From Streptomyces albofaciens JCM 4342 (GTDB lineage: Bacteria; Actinomycetota; Actinomycetes; Streptomycetales; Streptomycetaceae), in the NCBI RefSeq assembly GCF_008634025.1, contig NZ_PDCM01000001.1:1664001-1728000 (forward strand): a stretch of 64,000 nt of DNA, given 5' to 3'. Position 1 is the stretch's first letter; each line of letters begins with the position of its first letter. This document shows, one piece after another, positions 45,230-54,350 of the stretch. Made by a program: the position numbers and the translations under genes. The notes below the pieces were generated by a model, which saw only the letters and a program-made list of their open reading frames with translations, ran no database searches and was not told the origin of the DNA.

Positions 45230-46972
45230 ATGCCCCGTACACGGTCCGCCGCCCCCACCGTCCCCGGCCTGGACCGCCGGGCCTTCCTCACCGCCACCGG
45301 CGCCGTCGGCGCCACGACCGCGCTCGCGCTGGCGTACGGGACCGGTGCCGCACCGACCGCCGCGCCGGACAGATCCGCCCCGCCCCTCGTCGCCCCGGAA
45401 CCGGTCGCCGCGCCGCCCGTTCCCCGGGTGCCGTACACCGAGGGCACCACCCTCGCCTCGGTGGCCACCCCGCGCGGCGCCGCCGGTTACCGCAGGCTCG
45501 CCGAGGGCCCCGGCTGGCACCGCGTCGTACGCGCCGAACTCGCCGCCGCGCGCCCCGGCCGGGACGACCGGCGCACCGTACTGGCCTCCTTCGTGCAGCT
45601 CACCGACCTGCACCTGGTCGATGTGCAGCACCCGCTGCGCCACGAATACCTGCGGGTGCGGGCGGCCGGTGCCTGGCGCCCGCAGGAGGCACTGTCCGTC
45701 GCGGGCGCCGTCTCCCTCGTCGAACGCGTCAACAGCCTGCCCGGCGGGCCCGCCACCGGGGCGCCGCTGTCCTTCGCGATGACCACCGGCGACAACACCG
45801 ACAACAACTCCGGCATCGAACTGGACTGGTTCCTCACCGCGCTGAGCGGCGGCCGGATCACCCCCAACTCCGGCGACCCCCGGCACTACGAAGGCGTGCA
45901 GAACAGCGGCCACCCCCTCTACTGGCAGCCGGACAGCGACCTGCGCGACGCCGACAAGCTGCGCGGCTTCCCCGGCGTGCCCGGCTTCCTGGAGGCGGCG
46001 ACCCGCACGGTCACCAGCCCGGGACTGCGCCTGCCCTGGTACTCGACCGCCGGCAACCACGACTCGCTGCCCGGCGGCTGCTGCGCCCCCGACGACCCGT
46101 TCCTGGCCGAGGTCGCCACCGGCGGACGCAAGCTGGAACTGCTGCCCGCCGACGAGGCGATCCGCGCCTACCTCGCGGTGCTCGGCGGCCCCGGCCCCGG
46201 GCGGCGGGAGTTCGCGGACCTGCTGAAGGCGCACGGGCGGCGGGCGCGCACCGTCACCCCGGACGAGCGCCGCGTCCCCTTCACCCGCGCCGGTTACCTG
46301 CGCGCGCACCTGGACCCCCGGTACACCGGCCCGGGACCGCGCGGCCACGGCTACACGGCGGCCGACCTCGACGCGGACCGGCTGTACTACACCTTCCGCA
46401 TCGCGGAGGACGTGGTGGGCATCAGCCTCGACACCACCGACCCCGGCGGCCACCACACCGGCTCGCTCGGCTCCGGACAGCTGCGCTGGCTCGACCGCAC
46501 GCTGCGGGCCCACCCGTACGAGCACGTCCTCGTCTTCAGCCACCACACCAGTACGTCGATGGACAACGCCGTGCCCGACCCGGCCCACCCGGCCGAGCGG
46601 CGGCACGGCGGGGCCGAGCTGGTGGCGCTGCTCGCGCGGCACCGCAACGTACGGGCGTGGATCAACGGCCACAGCCACCGCAACCTGATCACCCCGCACG
46701 GCACGTTCTGGGAGGTCACCACCGCCTCGCACGTCGACTTCCCGCAGCTGGCCCGGGTCGTGGAGGTGACGGACAACCGCGACGGCACCCTGTCCCTGTT
46801 CACCACGCTCGTGGAGTCGGGCGCGCCGTCCCGTACGGACTTCGGTGATCTCTCGCAGCGGGGCCTGGCGGCGCTCTACCGCGAACTGTCCTGCAACGCG
46901 CCGGGAGCGCGGAGCGATCTCGCCGGCGGTCCCGGCGACCGCAACACCGAGCTGCTGCTGGAGCGGCGCTGA
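45230..46972 (+). CDS. Tat-exported metallophosphoesterase
   Basis: A 580-residue secreted calcineurin-type phosphoesterase. ATG at 45230; an in-frame start further upstream is less likely because the Tat signal would be buried. The twin-arginine motif is LDRRAFLTATG (Arg16-Arg17), followed by a hydrophobic core and AAPTAA. Metal-binding motifs appear in family order: VQLTDLHLVD, TTGDNTDNN, TAGNHDS, VFSHH and NGHSHRN. Such actinobacterial proteins release phosphate from extracellular phosphoesters. The candidate PHO box upstream fits induction under phosphate starvation. Confidence 0.9.
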   Translation: MPRTRSAAPTVPGLDRRAFLTATGAVGATTALALAYGTGAAPTAAPDRSAPPLVAPEPVAAPPVPRVPYTEGTTLASVATPRGAAGYRRLAEGPGWHRVVRAELAAARPGRDDRRTVLASFVQLTDLHLVDVQHPLRHEYLRVRAAGAWRPQEALSVAGAVSLVERVNSLPGGPATGAPLSFAMTTGDNTDNNSGIELDWFLTALSGGRITPNSGDPRHYEGVQNSGHPLYWQPDSDLRDADKLRGFPGVPGFLEAATRTVTSPGLRLPWYSTAGNHDSLPGGCCAPDDPFLAEVATGGRKLELLPADEAIRAYLAVLGGPGPGRREFADLLKAHGRRARTVTPDERRVPFTRAGYLRAHLDPRYTGPGPRGHGYTAADLDADRLYYTFRIAEDVVGISLDTTDPGGHHTGSLGSGQLRWLDRTLRAHPYEHVLVFSHHTSTSMDNAVPDPAHPAERRHGGAELVALLARHRNVRAWINGHSHRNLITPHGTFWEVTTASHVDFPQLARVVEVTDNRDGTLSLFTTLVESGAPSRTDFGDLSQRGLAALYRELSCNAPGARSDLAGGPGDRNTELLLERR

Positions 46973-46987
46973 CGTGCGCCTGCGGGC

Positions 46988-48034
46988 TCAGCGCGGCAGC
47001 ACCACCACGTACGAGCCCGGTTCCTCGCCGTCCGCCGCCATCAGGGCCGTACGGACCACCGCCGCCTGCTGTTCCGGGGCGTCGCGCAGCGCGCGCGGGG
47101 TGACGTGGACGACCGTGATGCCCAGCTGCTCCAGGTGCTCGCGCTTGCGGGCGTACTCCGACCAGAGCGCGTCCTCGTCCTGGCGCGGCGCCCGCGCGTC
47201 GATCTCCACGGCCACCGCCTGCTCGGGCCAGTACGCGTCCACCCCGCCCAGGTGGGGGCCGCCGGGCAGCCGCAGCTCGACGTTCCACAGCGGGTCCGGC
47301 AGGCCGTACTCCCGCACCAGGTCGTACAGCCGGCCCTCGGCCATCGCGCGGCCCTCGGCCAGCAGCGCGTCCACCGCGTCCACCACGTGCGGCTGGTTCA
47401 GCAGCCGGGCCTGGCTGAACTCGCGTACCACCGCGGCCGCTTCACAGTGTCCGCCGCGCACCGCCTCGGTCAGCAGCCGCCGTACCGTGCAGGCGTCCGT
47501 GAGCCTGCCGACGGCGTCCGCCAGCGCGCGGGGCACGGGGGCGACCGGCACCCCGGTGATCCGCTGCGGGCGCGGCATGACCTGGGCGCGGACGACGCGC
47601 GCGAAGCCGGAGGTGCGCAGCCGCCGGGTGCGCGGCACCAGGACCTCGATCCGGTCCAGGGACAGCAGCGGGGGAGCGGACGAGAAGCGGTGCAGGGCCA
47701 GCGCCGCCAGCCCGGTGATCATCGGCTCGCCTTCGGGCGCGGTGCCGCCCTGCGCGGGGACGGGGGGCTGCCGGTGCGCCGCGTAGAGCAGCACCGCGTG
47801 CAGCCGCTCCTCGCTGGTGGGCGGCCCGGGGTGGAGCAGGTGCACACCCGGCAGCACCTGCTGCCAGGGGCCGCCGGGGCGGCACCGCTCGGCGGCCTCC
47901 GCGGCGTCGACGCCGTGCTCGCGCAGCTGGCGGGTGGTCAGGACGCGCGGCCCGGCACCGGGGCGGCTGTGCAGCGGACGGGGGGAGAGCGGGGTGGGTG
48001 ACTCCCCGCCGGAGCCAGGGGAAGTGTGGTTCAT
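46988..48034 (-). CDS. Putative DUF559-like nuclease-fold protein with N-terminal helical domain
   Basis: A 348-residue soluble protein. The N-terminal part (LTTRQLREHGVDAAEAAERC, then GPWQQVLPGVHLLH) resembles the wHTH-like domain of AbiEi-type antitoxins. The C-terminal 110 residues look like the Vsr/DUF559 endonuclease fold: GLPDPLWNVELRLPGG, GGVDAYWPEQAVAVEIDARAPR (acidic pair D and E), then RKREHLEQLGITVVHVTPRAL. This two-part layout is frequent in actinobacteria, but no function is established. The start at 48034 is a choice among several in-frame codons. It converges on the phosphoesterase gene with 15 bp between stops. Confidence 0.65.
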   Translation of the reverse strand: MNHTSPGSGGESPTPLSPRPLHSRPGAGPRVLTTRQLREHGVDAAEAAERCRPGGPWQQVLPGVHLLHPGPPTSEERLHAVLLYAAHRQPPVPAQGGTAPEGEPMITGLAALALHRFSSAPPLLSLDRIEVLVPRTRRLRTSGFARVVRAQVMPRPQRITGVPVAPVPRALADAVGRLTDACTVRRLLTEAVRGGHCEAAAVVREFSQARLLNQPHVVDAVDALLAEGRAMAEGRLYDLVREYGLPDPLWNVELRLPGGPHLGGVDAYWPEQAVAVEIDARAPRQDEDALWSEYARKREHLEQLGITVVHVTPRALRDAPEQQAAVVRTALMAADGEEPGSYVVVLPR

Positions 48035-48249
48035 GCCCGGGCCATTCCCGCGCCCGCCCCGCCTCCTAACGCCTGTTACACGCCCGTCGACAAACCCGGA
48101 CAACGCCGTCCTAAAGTACGGGCGTTCGACTGCCGAAAACGGCAGGTTCGGCCCGGCACGGCGAGCGCCGGCGTGCGCACCCGGTCAGTTGTACGGGTGT
48201 CCGGGTGCGCATACCGCCCGCCCGCCGGGCGGGAGATCGGCGGCCGGGC

Positions 48250-50832
48250 CTACCGCGCGGCCTGCGTGTCGCAGGCCTGCGCGCGCAGCGCCCGCGCCAG
48301 GTCGTCCCGCGCCTCCGACACGAGCCGCCGCAGCGCGGGCGGCGCCGACGAGTGCTCCGTCAGCCAGGCGTCCGCCGCGTCCAGCGTCTCCTGGTCGCCC
48401 TGGAGCATCGGGAACAGCCCCCGCACCACGGCCATGCCGATCTCGATCGACCGCTCCCGCCACACGCGCTCGATGGCGGCGAAGTACTTGGGCGCGTACG
48501 GGGCCAGCAGCTCCCGCTGGTTCGCCTGCACGAGGCCGGAGATCGTCGCCTCGACCAGGGCGTTGGACAGCGCGTCGGACTCCACCACGTCCGCCCAGGC
48601 CCGCGCGTTGACCTCGGGCGAGGGGCGGGCGGCCAGGCAGCGGACGTGGTGGCGGCGGCCGGAGGCGGTGTCGTCGCGCCGCAGTTCGGCGTCGATGGCC
48701 GCCTCGTCGGCGGCGCCGTGCGCGGCCAGCGGCTCCAGGAACGTCCAGCGCAGCTCCTGGTCCACGTCGAGGCCGTCGATGCGCGCCGTACCGTCCAGCA
48801 GGCCCTGGAGCAGCTGGAGGTCGGCCGCCGTGGTGGCCACCGAGGCGAAGAACCGCGCCCAGGAGAGCTGGTGGCCGCTGCCCGGCTCGGCCAGCCGCAG
48901 TTCGTGCAGCGCGCCCTGCGCCAGTTCCCGCGCTGCCAGGTCGCGGTGGCCGGCGGCCGTGTAGTGGGTGAGCGCGTAGCGGGCCTGCGCGTGCAGCGTC
49001 TGGAGCACGCCGACGTCCGACTCGCGGCCCGCGAAGGAGAGCACCAGCGCGAGGTAGTCGCGGGCGGGCATCAGGCCGTCGCGGGTCAGGCCCCACACCG
49101 CGGACCAGCACAGCGCGCGCGACAGCGGCTCGGTGATCTCGCCGAGGTGGCCGCGCAGCGTGGCCAGCGACCGCTCGTCGAAGCGGACCTTGCAGTACGT
49201 CAGGTCGTCGTCGTTGACCAGGACCAGTTCCGGGCGCTCGGCGCCGGTCAGCTCGGTGACGACGGTGCTCGGGCCGGAGACGTCCAGCTCGGCGCGGGCG
49301 TAGCGGACCAGCGCGCCGTCCGCGCCCTCCCGCCGGTACAGGCCCACCGCGACCCGGTGCGGCCGCAGCTCGGGGCGCTCGGAGACCGCTTCCTGCTGGA
49401 TGGTCAGCTCGGTGATGCGGCCCTCGGCGTCATAGGTGACCTGCGGGGTCAGCGCGTTGACGCCGGCCGTCTCCAGCCAGGCGCGCGACCAGGTGGCCAG
49501 GTCGCGGCCGGAGGTCTCCTCCAGGACGGACAGCAGGTCGGCCAGGCGGGTGTTGCCGTACGCGTGGCGCTTGAAGTAGCGCCGCGCGCCCTCCAGGAAC
49601 GCGTCCCGCCCCACGTACGCCACCAGCTGCTTGAGGACGGCGGCGCCCTTGGCGTAGGTGATGCCGTCGAAGTTGAGCTTGGCGTCCTCCAGGTCGCGGA
49701 TGTCGGCGGTGACCGGATGGGTGGAGGGGAGCTGGTCGGCGCGGTACGCCCAGGCCTTGCGGCCGTTGGCGAAGGTGATCCAGCCGTTGGTGAAGCGGGT
49801 CGCCTCCACCAGCGACAGCGCGCCCATGAAGTCGGCGAACGACTCCTTGAGCCACAGGTCGTCCCACCACCGCATGGTGACGAGGTCGCCGAACCACATG
49901 TGCGCCATCTCGTGGAGGATGACGCTGGCGCGGCGCTCGTAGGACGCGTCGGTCACCTTGCCGCGGAAGACGAACTCCTCGCGGAAGGTGACGCAGCCCG
50001 GGTTCTCCATCGCGCCGATGTTGTACTCGGGCACGAAGGCCTGGTCGTACTTCCCGAACGGGTACGGGTAGTCGAAGTGGTCGTGGAAGAAGTCCAGGCC
50101 CTGCTTGGTGACGGTGAAGATGTCCTCGGGGTCGAAGTGCCGCGCCAGCCCCTTGCGGCACAGCGCGCCGAGCGGGATCTCCAGCTCGGTGCCGTCGGCG
50201 AGGGTGCGCCGGTAGGTGTCCGAGACGTAGTGGTACGGGCCCGCGACGACGGCCGTGATGTACGTGGAGATCGGCCGTGTCTCGGCGAAGCGGTACGTCC
50301 CGTCCTCCGGCTCGCCCACCTGGGCGCCGTTGCTGAGCACCACCCAGCCGTCGGGCGCGGTCACCTCGAAGCGGAACGGTGCCTTCAGGTCGGGCTGCTC
50401 GAAGTTCGCGAACACCCGGCGGGCGTCGGCGGGCTCGTACTGGGTGTAGAGGTAGACCTCGCCGTCCTCGGGGTCGACGAAGCGGTGCAGGCCCTCACCG
50501 GTGCGGCTGTACGCGCACCGGGCGTCCACCACCAGGGTGTTCTCCGCCGCCAGGTCCGCCAGGGCGATACGGGTGCCGTCGAAGACCTCCGCCGGGTCCA
50601 GCTCGCGGCCGTTGAGGGTGACGGCGGTGACCGACGGCGCCACGAGGTCCGCGAAGCTCGCGGCGCCGGGCTCGGCGCAGGTGAAGCGCACGGTGGTGCG
50701 GGAGCGGAAGGTTTGCGCGGCCTCGCCCTCCCCGACGGCCGACCGCAGGTCCAGCGCCACGTCGTACCCCTCGACGCGCAGCAGTCCGGCCCGCTCCCGG
50801 GCCTCGTCTCGGGTCAGATTCTCACCGGGCAC
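48250..50832 (-). CDS. pepN: Aminopeptidase N, copy 2 (M1 zinc metallopeptidase)
   Basis: An 860-residue paralogue of the enzyme at 35736-38312, with the same start sequence style (VPGENLTRDEA). GTG at 50832, GAGGGAG 7 nt upstream. GAMEN at 273-277, HEMAH zinc site at 307-311 and third ligand E330 (WLKESFADF). All catalytic positions are intact, so it should be active. Specificity may differ: the metal-site helix has HEMAH rather than HELAH and WLKES rather than WLNES. Divergent from the nitroreductase-like gene with a 122-bp shared upstream region. Confidence 0.94.
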   Translation of the reverse strand: MPGENLTRDEARERAGLLRVEGYDVALDLRSAVGEGEAAQTFRSRTTVRFTCAEPGAASFADLVAPSVTAVTLNGRELDPAEVFDGTRIALADLAAENTLVVDARCAYSRTGEGLHRFVDPEDGEVYLYTQYEPADARRVFANFEQPDLKAPFRFEVTAPDGWVVLSNGAQVGEPEDGTYRFAETRPISTYITAVVAGPYHYVSDTYRRTLADGTELEIPLGALCRKGLARHFDPEDIFTVTKQGLDFFHDHFDYPYPFGKYDQAFVPEYNIGAMENPGCVTFREEFVFRGKVTDASYERRASVILHEMAHMWFGDLVTMRWWDDLWLKESFADFMGALSLVEATRFTNGWITFANGRKAWAYRADQLPSTHPVTADIRDLEDAKLNFDGITYAKGAAVLKQLVAYVGRDAFLEGARRYFKRHAYGNTRLADLLSVLEETSGRDLATWSRAWLETAGVNALTPQVTYDAEGRITELTIQQEAVSERPELRPHRVAVGLYRREGADGALVRYARAELDVSGPSTVVTELTGAERPELVLVNDDDLTYCKVRFDERSLATLRGHLGEITEPLSRALCWSAVWGLTRDGLMPARDYLALVLSFAGRESDVGVLQTLHAQARYALTHYTAAGHRDLAARELAQGALHELRLAEPGSGHQLSWARFFASVATTAADLQLLQGLLDGTARIDGLDVDQELRWTFLEPLAAHGAADEAAIDAELRRDDTASGRRHHVRCLAARPSPEVNARAWADVVESDALSNALVEATISGLVQANQRELLAPYAPKYFAAIERVWRERSIEIGMAVVRGLFPMLQGDQETLDAADAWLTEHSSAPPALRRLVSEARDDLARALRAQACDTQAAR

Positions 50833-50954
50833 GACGTGACTCCCTCGCCCTCGTCTCGTATGTCGAACACGGGGAATCATGGCACGCCGGACACCGGTTG
50901 AAGCGGTCACCGATCCGCCGATCGGCCACCGAACCGCACGCCCGAGGAGCCACC

Positions 50955-51617
50955 GTGTCCGAGATTCCTGCCGCCGCCGGGACCGCCAAGACCCCGGCCG
51001 ACTTCTGGTTCGACCCGTCCTGCCCATGGGCCTGGCTGACCTCCCGCTGGATGCTGGAGGTGGAGAAGGTGCGCCCGGTGGAGGTGCGCTGGCACGTGAT
51101 GAGCCTGGGCGTGCTGAACGAGGACAAGCTCGACGAACTGCCCGAGGAGTACCGCGAGAAGAACCGCCCCGGCGGGGTGGTCTGGGGCCCGGTGCGGGTC
51201 TGCGTCGCCGCCGAGCAGCAGTACGGCCCCGAGGTCCTCGCCCCCCTCTACACCGCGCTCGGCACCCGCTTCCACAACCAGGGCCTGCCGCGCACCGAGG
51301 AGACGATCGCCGTCGCCCTGGAGGAGGCCGGCCTGCCCGCGTCACTGGCCGACGCGGCCGGCACCGACACGTACGACAAGGAGCTGCGCGCCTCCCACAA
51401 GGCGGGCATCGACCTGGTGGGCCAGGAGGTGGGCACCCCGGTCATCGCGGTCCCCGGCCCCGACGGCGATCCGATCGCCTTCTTCGGCCCGGTCGTCACC
51501 CCGGCACCCAAGGGCGAGCAGGCCGCCCAGCTGTGGGACGGCACCCTGATGGTCGCCTCCATCCCCGGCTTCTACGAGATCAAGCGGACGCGGACGCGGG
51601 GGCCGGTCTTCGACTGA
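50955..51617 (+). CDS. DsbA-fold protein, Rv2466c-type mycothiol-dependent nitroreductase family
   Basis: A 220-residue cytoplasmic thioredoxin-fold protein close to mycobacterial Rv2466c, recognised from ADFWFDPSCPWAWLTSRWM, the VRWHVMSLGVLNE segment and the ending YEIKRTRTRGPVFD. GTG at 50955 with GAGGAG upstream. Rv2466c has a CPWC active site and reduces substrates with mycothiol; here the motif is CPWA (C23, A26), so the resolving cysteine is absent and a monothiol mechanism is implied. Such changes are compatible with a mycothiol-dependent enzyme, in which mycothiol itself resolves the intermediate. Confidence 0.85.
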   Translation: MSEIPAAAGTAKTPADFWFDPSCPWAWLTSRWMLEVEKVRPVEVRWHVMSLGVLNEDKLDELPEEYREKNRPGGVVWGPVRVCVAAEQQYGPEVLAPLYTALGTRFHNQGLPRTEETIAVALEEAGLPASLADAAGTDTYDKELRASHKAGIDLVGQEVGTPVIAVPGPDGDPIAFFGPVVTPAPKGEQAAQLWDGTLMVASIPGFYEIKRTRTRGPVFD

Positions 51618-51659
51618 GGCGCGGCGCGCGTCGGTCCGGCACGCCGCCGCGCACAGAAA

Positions 51660-51690
51660 GGCCCCCGCGAGTCACGTCCTCACGGGGGCC
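51660..51690. terminator. Bidirectional terminator before sodF
   Basis: An 8-bp stem (GGCCCCCG against CGGGGGCC) extended by GAG/CTC after one mismatch, between the convergent nitroreductase-like gene and sodF. Confidence 0.75.
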
Positions 51691-51773
51691 TCTCCTTCAT
51701 CCGCCTGCCAGGTGAAGGGTGAGAAGACGATCACGAGGCAGGACGCCTGTCGGCGCCGGACCGCGCCCGCCGC

Positions 51774-52415
51774 TTACGGGGCGAGCAGCAGGTTGTTGGC
51801 GCGCTCCTTGGCGGCGGTGTAGCGCTTGGCCACGTCCTGCCAGTTGACGACCTTCCACATCGCCTCGATGAAGTCCACCTTCTGGTTCTTGTACTGGAGG
51901 TAGAAGGCGTGCTCCCAGGCGTCGAAGACCAGGATCGGGACCGAGCCCTGGCCGACGTTGCCCTGGTGGTCGTAGACCTGCTCGACGATGAGGCGGCCGG
52001 TGACCGGCTCGTAGGCCAGTACGCCCCAGCCGGAGCCCTGCGTGGTGGCGGCGGCCTTGGACAGCTGCGCCTTGAACTTGGCGAACGAGCCGAAGTTCTC
52101 CGCGATGGCGTCCGCCAGCTCGCCGACGCCGTCCTTCTCCAGCGGCTCGCCGCCGCCGTCGCCGGTCATGTTGTGCCAGTAGATGCTGTGCAGGATGTGG
52201 CCGGAGAGGTGGAACGCGAGGTTCTTCTCCAGGCCGTTGATCGAGCCCCACTGATCCTTGTCACGCGCCTCGGCGAGCTGCTCCAGGGTGTCGTTGGCGC
52301 CCTTGACGTAGGCCGCGTGGTGCTTGTCGTGGTGCAGCTCGATGATCTCGGGGCTGATGACGGGCGCGAGCGCCGAGTAGTCGTACGGAAGTTCCGGAAG
52401 TGTGTACGTGGCCAT
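51774..52415 (-). CDS. sodF: Superoxide dismutase, iron type
   Basis: A 213-residue Fe/Mn-family superoxide dismutase that removes superoxide in the cytoplasm. Metal ligands are visible in [24 protein letters not shown] and [12 protein letters not shown] (Asp and His). ATG at 52415 with GGAGGG upstream. In S. coelicolor the sodF gene is repressed by Nur in nickel sufficiency, when the nickel enzyme SodN takes over; the TTGCAA-N5-TTGCAT site just upstream shows the same control here. The iron rather than manganese choice is inferred from orthology. Confidence 0.95.
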   Translation of the reverse strand: MATYTLPELPYDYSALAPVISPEIIELHHDKHHAAYVKGANDTLEQLAEARDKDQWGSINGLEKNLAFHLSGHILHSIYWHNMTGDGGGEPLEKDGVGELADAIAENFGSFAKFKAQLSKAAATTQGSGWGVLAYEPVTGRLIVEQVYDHQGNVGQGSVPILVFDAWEHAFYLQYKNQKVDFIEAMWKVVNWQDVAKRYTAAKERANNLLLAP

Positions 52416-52446
52416 GTCGAGCCCTCCAGCTGCTTACGACCTTTAA

Positions 52447-52463
52447 TTGCAACCGACTTGCAT
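52447..52463 (-). promoter_or_regulatory. Nur box of sodF
   Basis: TTGCAA-CCGAC-TTGCAT on this strand, i.e. ATGCAA-N5-TTGCAA read toward sodF. It matches the known Nur recognition pattern (TTGCAA-N5-TTGCAA) with one mismatch and lies 32 nt upstream of the sodF start, overlapping where RNA polymerase would bind. Confidence 0.85.
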
Positions 52464-52525
52464 CTGCACGTTATCAGCATGAGTGATCACGAACCGGCCG
52501 TGGGGAGGGGACTGGGCCAAAAGAA

Positions 52526-52568
52526 GGAGACGGCGCCCGACCTCGGTCCGAGGCCGGGCGCCGTCTCC
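52526..52568 (-). terminator. Terminator after the first amino-acid permease
   Basis: A long hairpin: outer stem of 14 bp (GGAGACGGCGCCCG against CGGGCGCCGTCTCC) with an inner CCTCGG/CCGAGG stem. On the minus strand it is followed by TTCTTTT. It separates the permease transcript from sodF. Confidence 0.88.
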
Positions 52569-52588
52569 GAAAAGAGCCGCGCTATTAG

Positions 52589-52607
52589 TGAGGTAAGGCT
52601 TACCGAA
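52589..52607. promoter_or_regulatory. Iron-box-like palindrome (DmdR/DtxR type)
   Basis: TGAGGTAAGGCTTACCGAA matches 15 of 19 positions of the DmdR/DtxR consensus as I recall it (TTAGGTTAGGCTCACCTAA); the core GGTAAGGCTTACC is a perfect palindrome. It directly follows the permease stop codon and precedes that gene's terminator, so it is not placed to control sodF or the permease in the normal way. Confidence 0.45.
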
Positions 52608-54113
52608 CTAGTGGGAATTCGGCGGGGTGACGGCCGGCAGATCCCGTTCGGCTGTTTTCCGGCCGGCCATTCGCTGCCGGAGCAGACCGACGACGACGAG
52701 CACCACGCCGAATCCCCCGGTGAAGTACAGCTGCATGCGCTGGTTCTCGTCCCGCAGCATCAGCACCAGGACCGCCACCACACCGGCCAGCGCCACCCAC
52801 GTCAGCACGGGGAAGAGCCACATCCGTACGACCAGCTTCTCCGGCGCCTCGCGCTCCAGCCGGCGGCGCATCCGCAGCTGCGCCACGGCGATGAAGCCCC
52901 ACACGACGAGGATCGCCGCGCCCACCATGTTCAGCAGCCACTGGAAGACGGTCTCCGGCCACCAGTAGCTGAACAGCACCGCGAGGAAGCCGAAGGCCGA
53001 GCAGAGGACCACCGCGCGGCGCGGCACGCCGCCGCTGACCGTGCGCAGGAAGCGCGGGCCCTGCCCGCGGGCGGACAGGGAGTGCGCCATCCGGGAGGAG
53101 CCGTAGATGTTGGCGTTCATCGCGGACAGGAGCGCGATCAGGATGACCACGTTCATGATCTGGCCGGCCGCGGGGATGTGCAGGTAGTCCAGCACCGCGA
53201 CGTACGGGCCGTTCTTGGCGATGTCCGCGTTGTTCCAGGGGATGACGGTCACGATGACCGCCATCGAGCCGACGTAGAACAGCGCGATGCGCCACATCGC
53301 GGTGCGCACGGCCCGCGCCACGCCGCGCACCGGGTCCTTGGACTCGGCCGCCGCGATCGTCACGGTCTCCAGGCCGCCGTACGCGAAGACGGAGGCCAGC
53401 AGGCCGATCACCAGGCCGTCCGAGCCGTTGGGCAGGAAGCCGCCGTCGCCGGTCAGATGGGCCGCGCCGGGCGCGGACGTGCCGGGCAGCACACCGAAGA
53501 TGGCCAGCAGGCCGAGGACCAGGAAGATGCCGATCGCGGTGATCTTCAGGGCCGCGAACCAGAACTCGAACTCGCCGAAGTTGCTGACCGCCGCCAGGTT
53601 GGCGCCGCAGAAGACCACCATGAACAGCAGCACCCACATCCAGGGCTGCGTGTCCGGGAACCAGCCGGTCATGATCCCGGCGGCGCCGATCGCCTCGGCC
53701 GCGACCGCCACGCACAGCTGCGCGGTGAACATCCAGCCCGTGGTGAAGCCCGCCCACGGGCCGATCGAGCGCCCGGCGTGCACGGAGAACGAACCGGAGG
53801 CGGGGCTGGCCGCCGCCATCTCGCCGAGCATCCGCATCACCAGCATGACCAGGCAGCCGGAGACGGCGTAGGCGAGGACGATCGAGGGGCCGGCCGCCGC
53901 GATGCCCTCCTTGGAGCCGACGAACAGCCCGGCGCCGATCACACCGCCGAGGGCGATCATCGACAGGTGCCGCTGCTTGAGTCCGTTGGACAGCGGCGGG
54001 CCGGCGTCCGGGCCCGCCGCGGCCGGTCCGGTGCCGTCCGGGGACGACCCGGCGCCCGGGACCCGGCCGGTCCGCTCGCGCTCGGGCGTGGTGGACGAAG
54101 GTGTCCGATTCAT
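52608..54113 (-). CDS. Amino-acid permease (APC superfamily), copy 1
   Basis: A 501-residue twelve-helix importer of the AAT/GABA-permease-like branch of the APC superfamily. It begins with a disordered, Thr/Pro/Gly-rich cytoplasmic tail, then the family opening LKQRHLSMIALGGVIGAGLF, which contains the unwound helix-1 motif GGVIGAGLF. ATG at 54113 chosen; ribosome site weak. The substrate cannot be assigned. Closely related copies lie at 54351-55763 and 59411-60925, the nearest immediately upstream on the same strand but with its own 237-bp leader region. Confidence 0.9.
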   Translation of the reverse strand: MNRTPSSTTPERERTGRVPGAGSSPDGTGPAAAGPDAGPPLSNGLKQRHLSMIALGGVIGAGLFVGSKEGIAAAGPSIVLAYAVSGCLVMLVMRMLGEMAAASPASGSFSVHAGRSIGPWAGFTTGWMFTAQLCVAVAAEAIGAAGIMTGWFPDTQPWMWVLLFMVVFCGANLAAVSNFGEFEFWFAALKITAIGIFLVLGLLAIFGVLPGTSAPGAAHLTGDGGFLPNGSDGLVIGLLASVFAYGGLETVTIAAAESKDPVRGVARAVRTAMWRIALFYVGSMAVIVTVIPWNNADIAKNGPYVAVLDYLHIPAAGQIMNVVILIALLSAMNANIYGSSRMAHSLSARGQGPRFLRTVSGGVPRRAVVLCSAFGFLAVLFSYWWPETVFQWLLNMVGAAILVVWGFIAVAQLRMRRRLEREAPEKLVVRMWLFPVLTWVALAGVVAVLVLMLRDENQRMQLYFTGGFGVVLVVVGLLRQRMAGRKTAERDLPAVTPPNSH

Positions 54114-54350
54114 GGTCGTACCTGTCCCATTAAGTGAGAGCGGAGCGAGACGATCGACGGAAAACGCGCTCAGTTTGAGTGTCCGTGTCCGCTCAGGGCA
54201 ACAGTCGTGCAGCAGTTGTTCGGTATTCAGACGAGATCGTGACTGGCCGCATTCACACCGTTGTGACACGTGACCCTGGGTGATTCGGAGCGGAAGTGGG
54301 GCGACCGGTTCCGGCCGTTCGCCCGCCCCGCCGCGCGCCCCCCGGCGCGG

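Noticed and set aside
52589..52607. Iron-box-like palindrome as an operator of sodF
   Set aside because: A strong terminator lies between it and the sodF promoter, and the Nur box accounts for sodF control; kept only as an orphan site.
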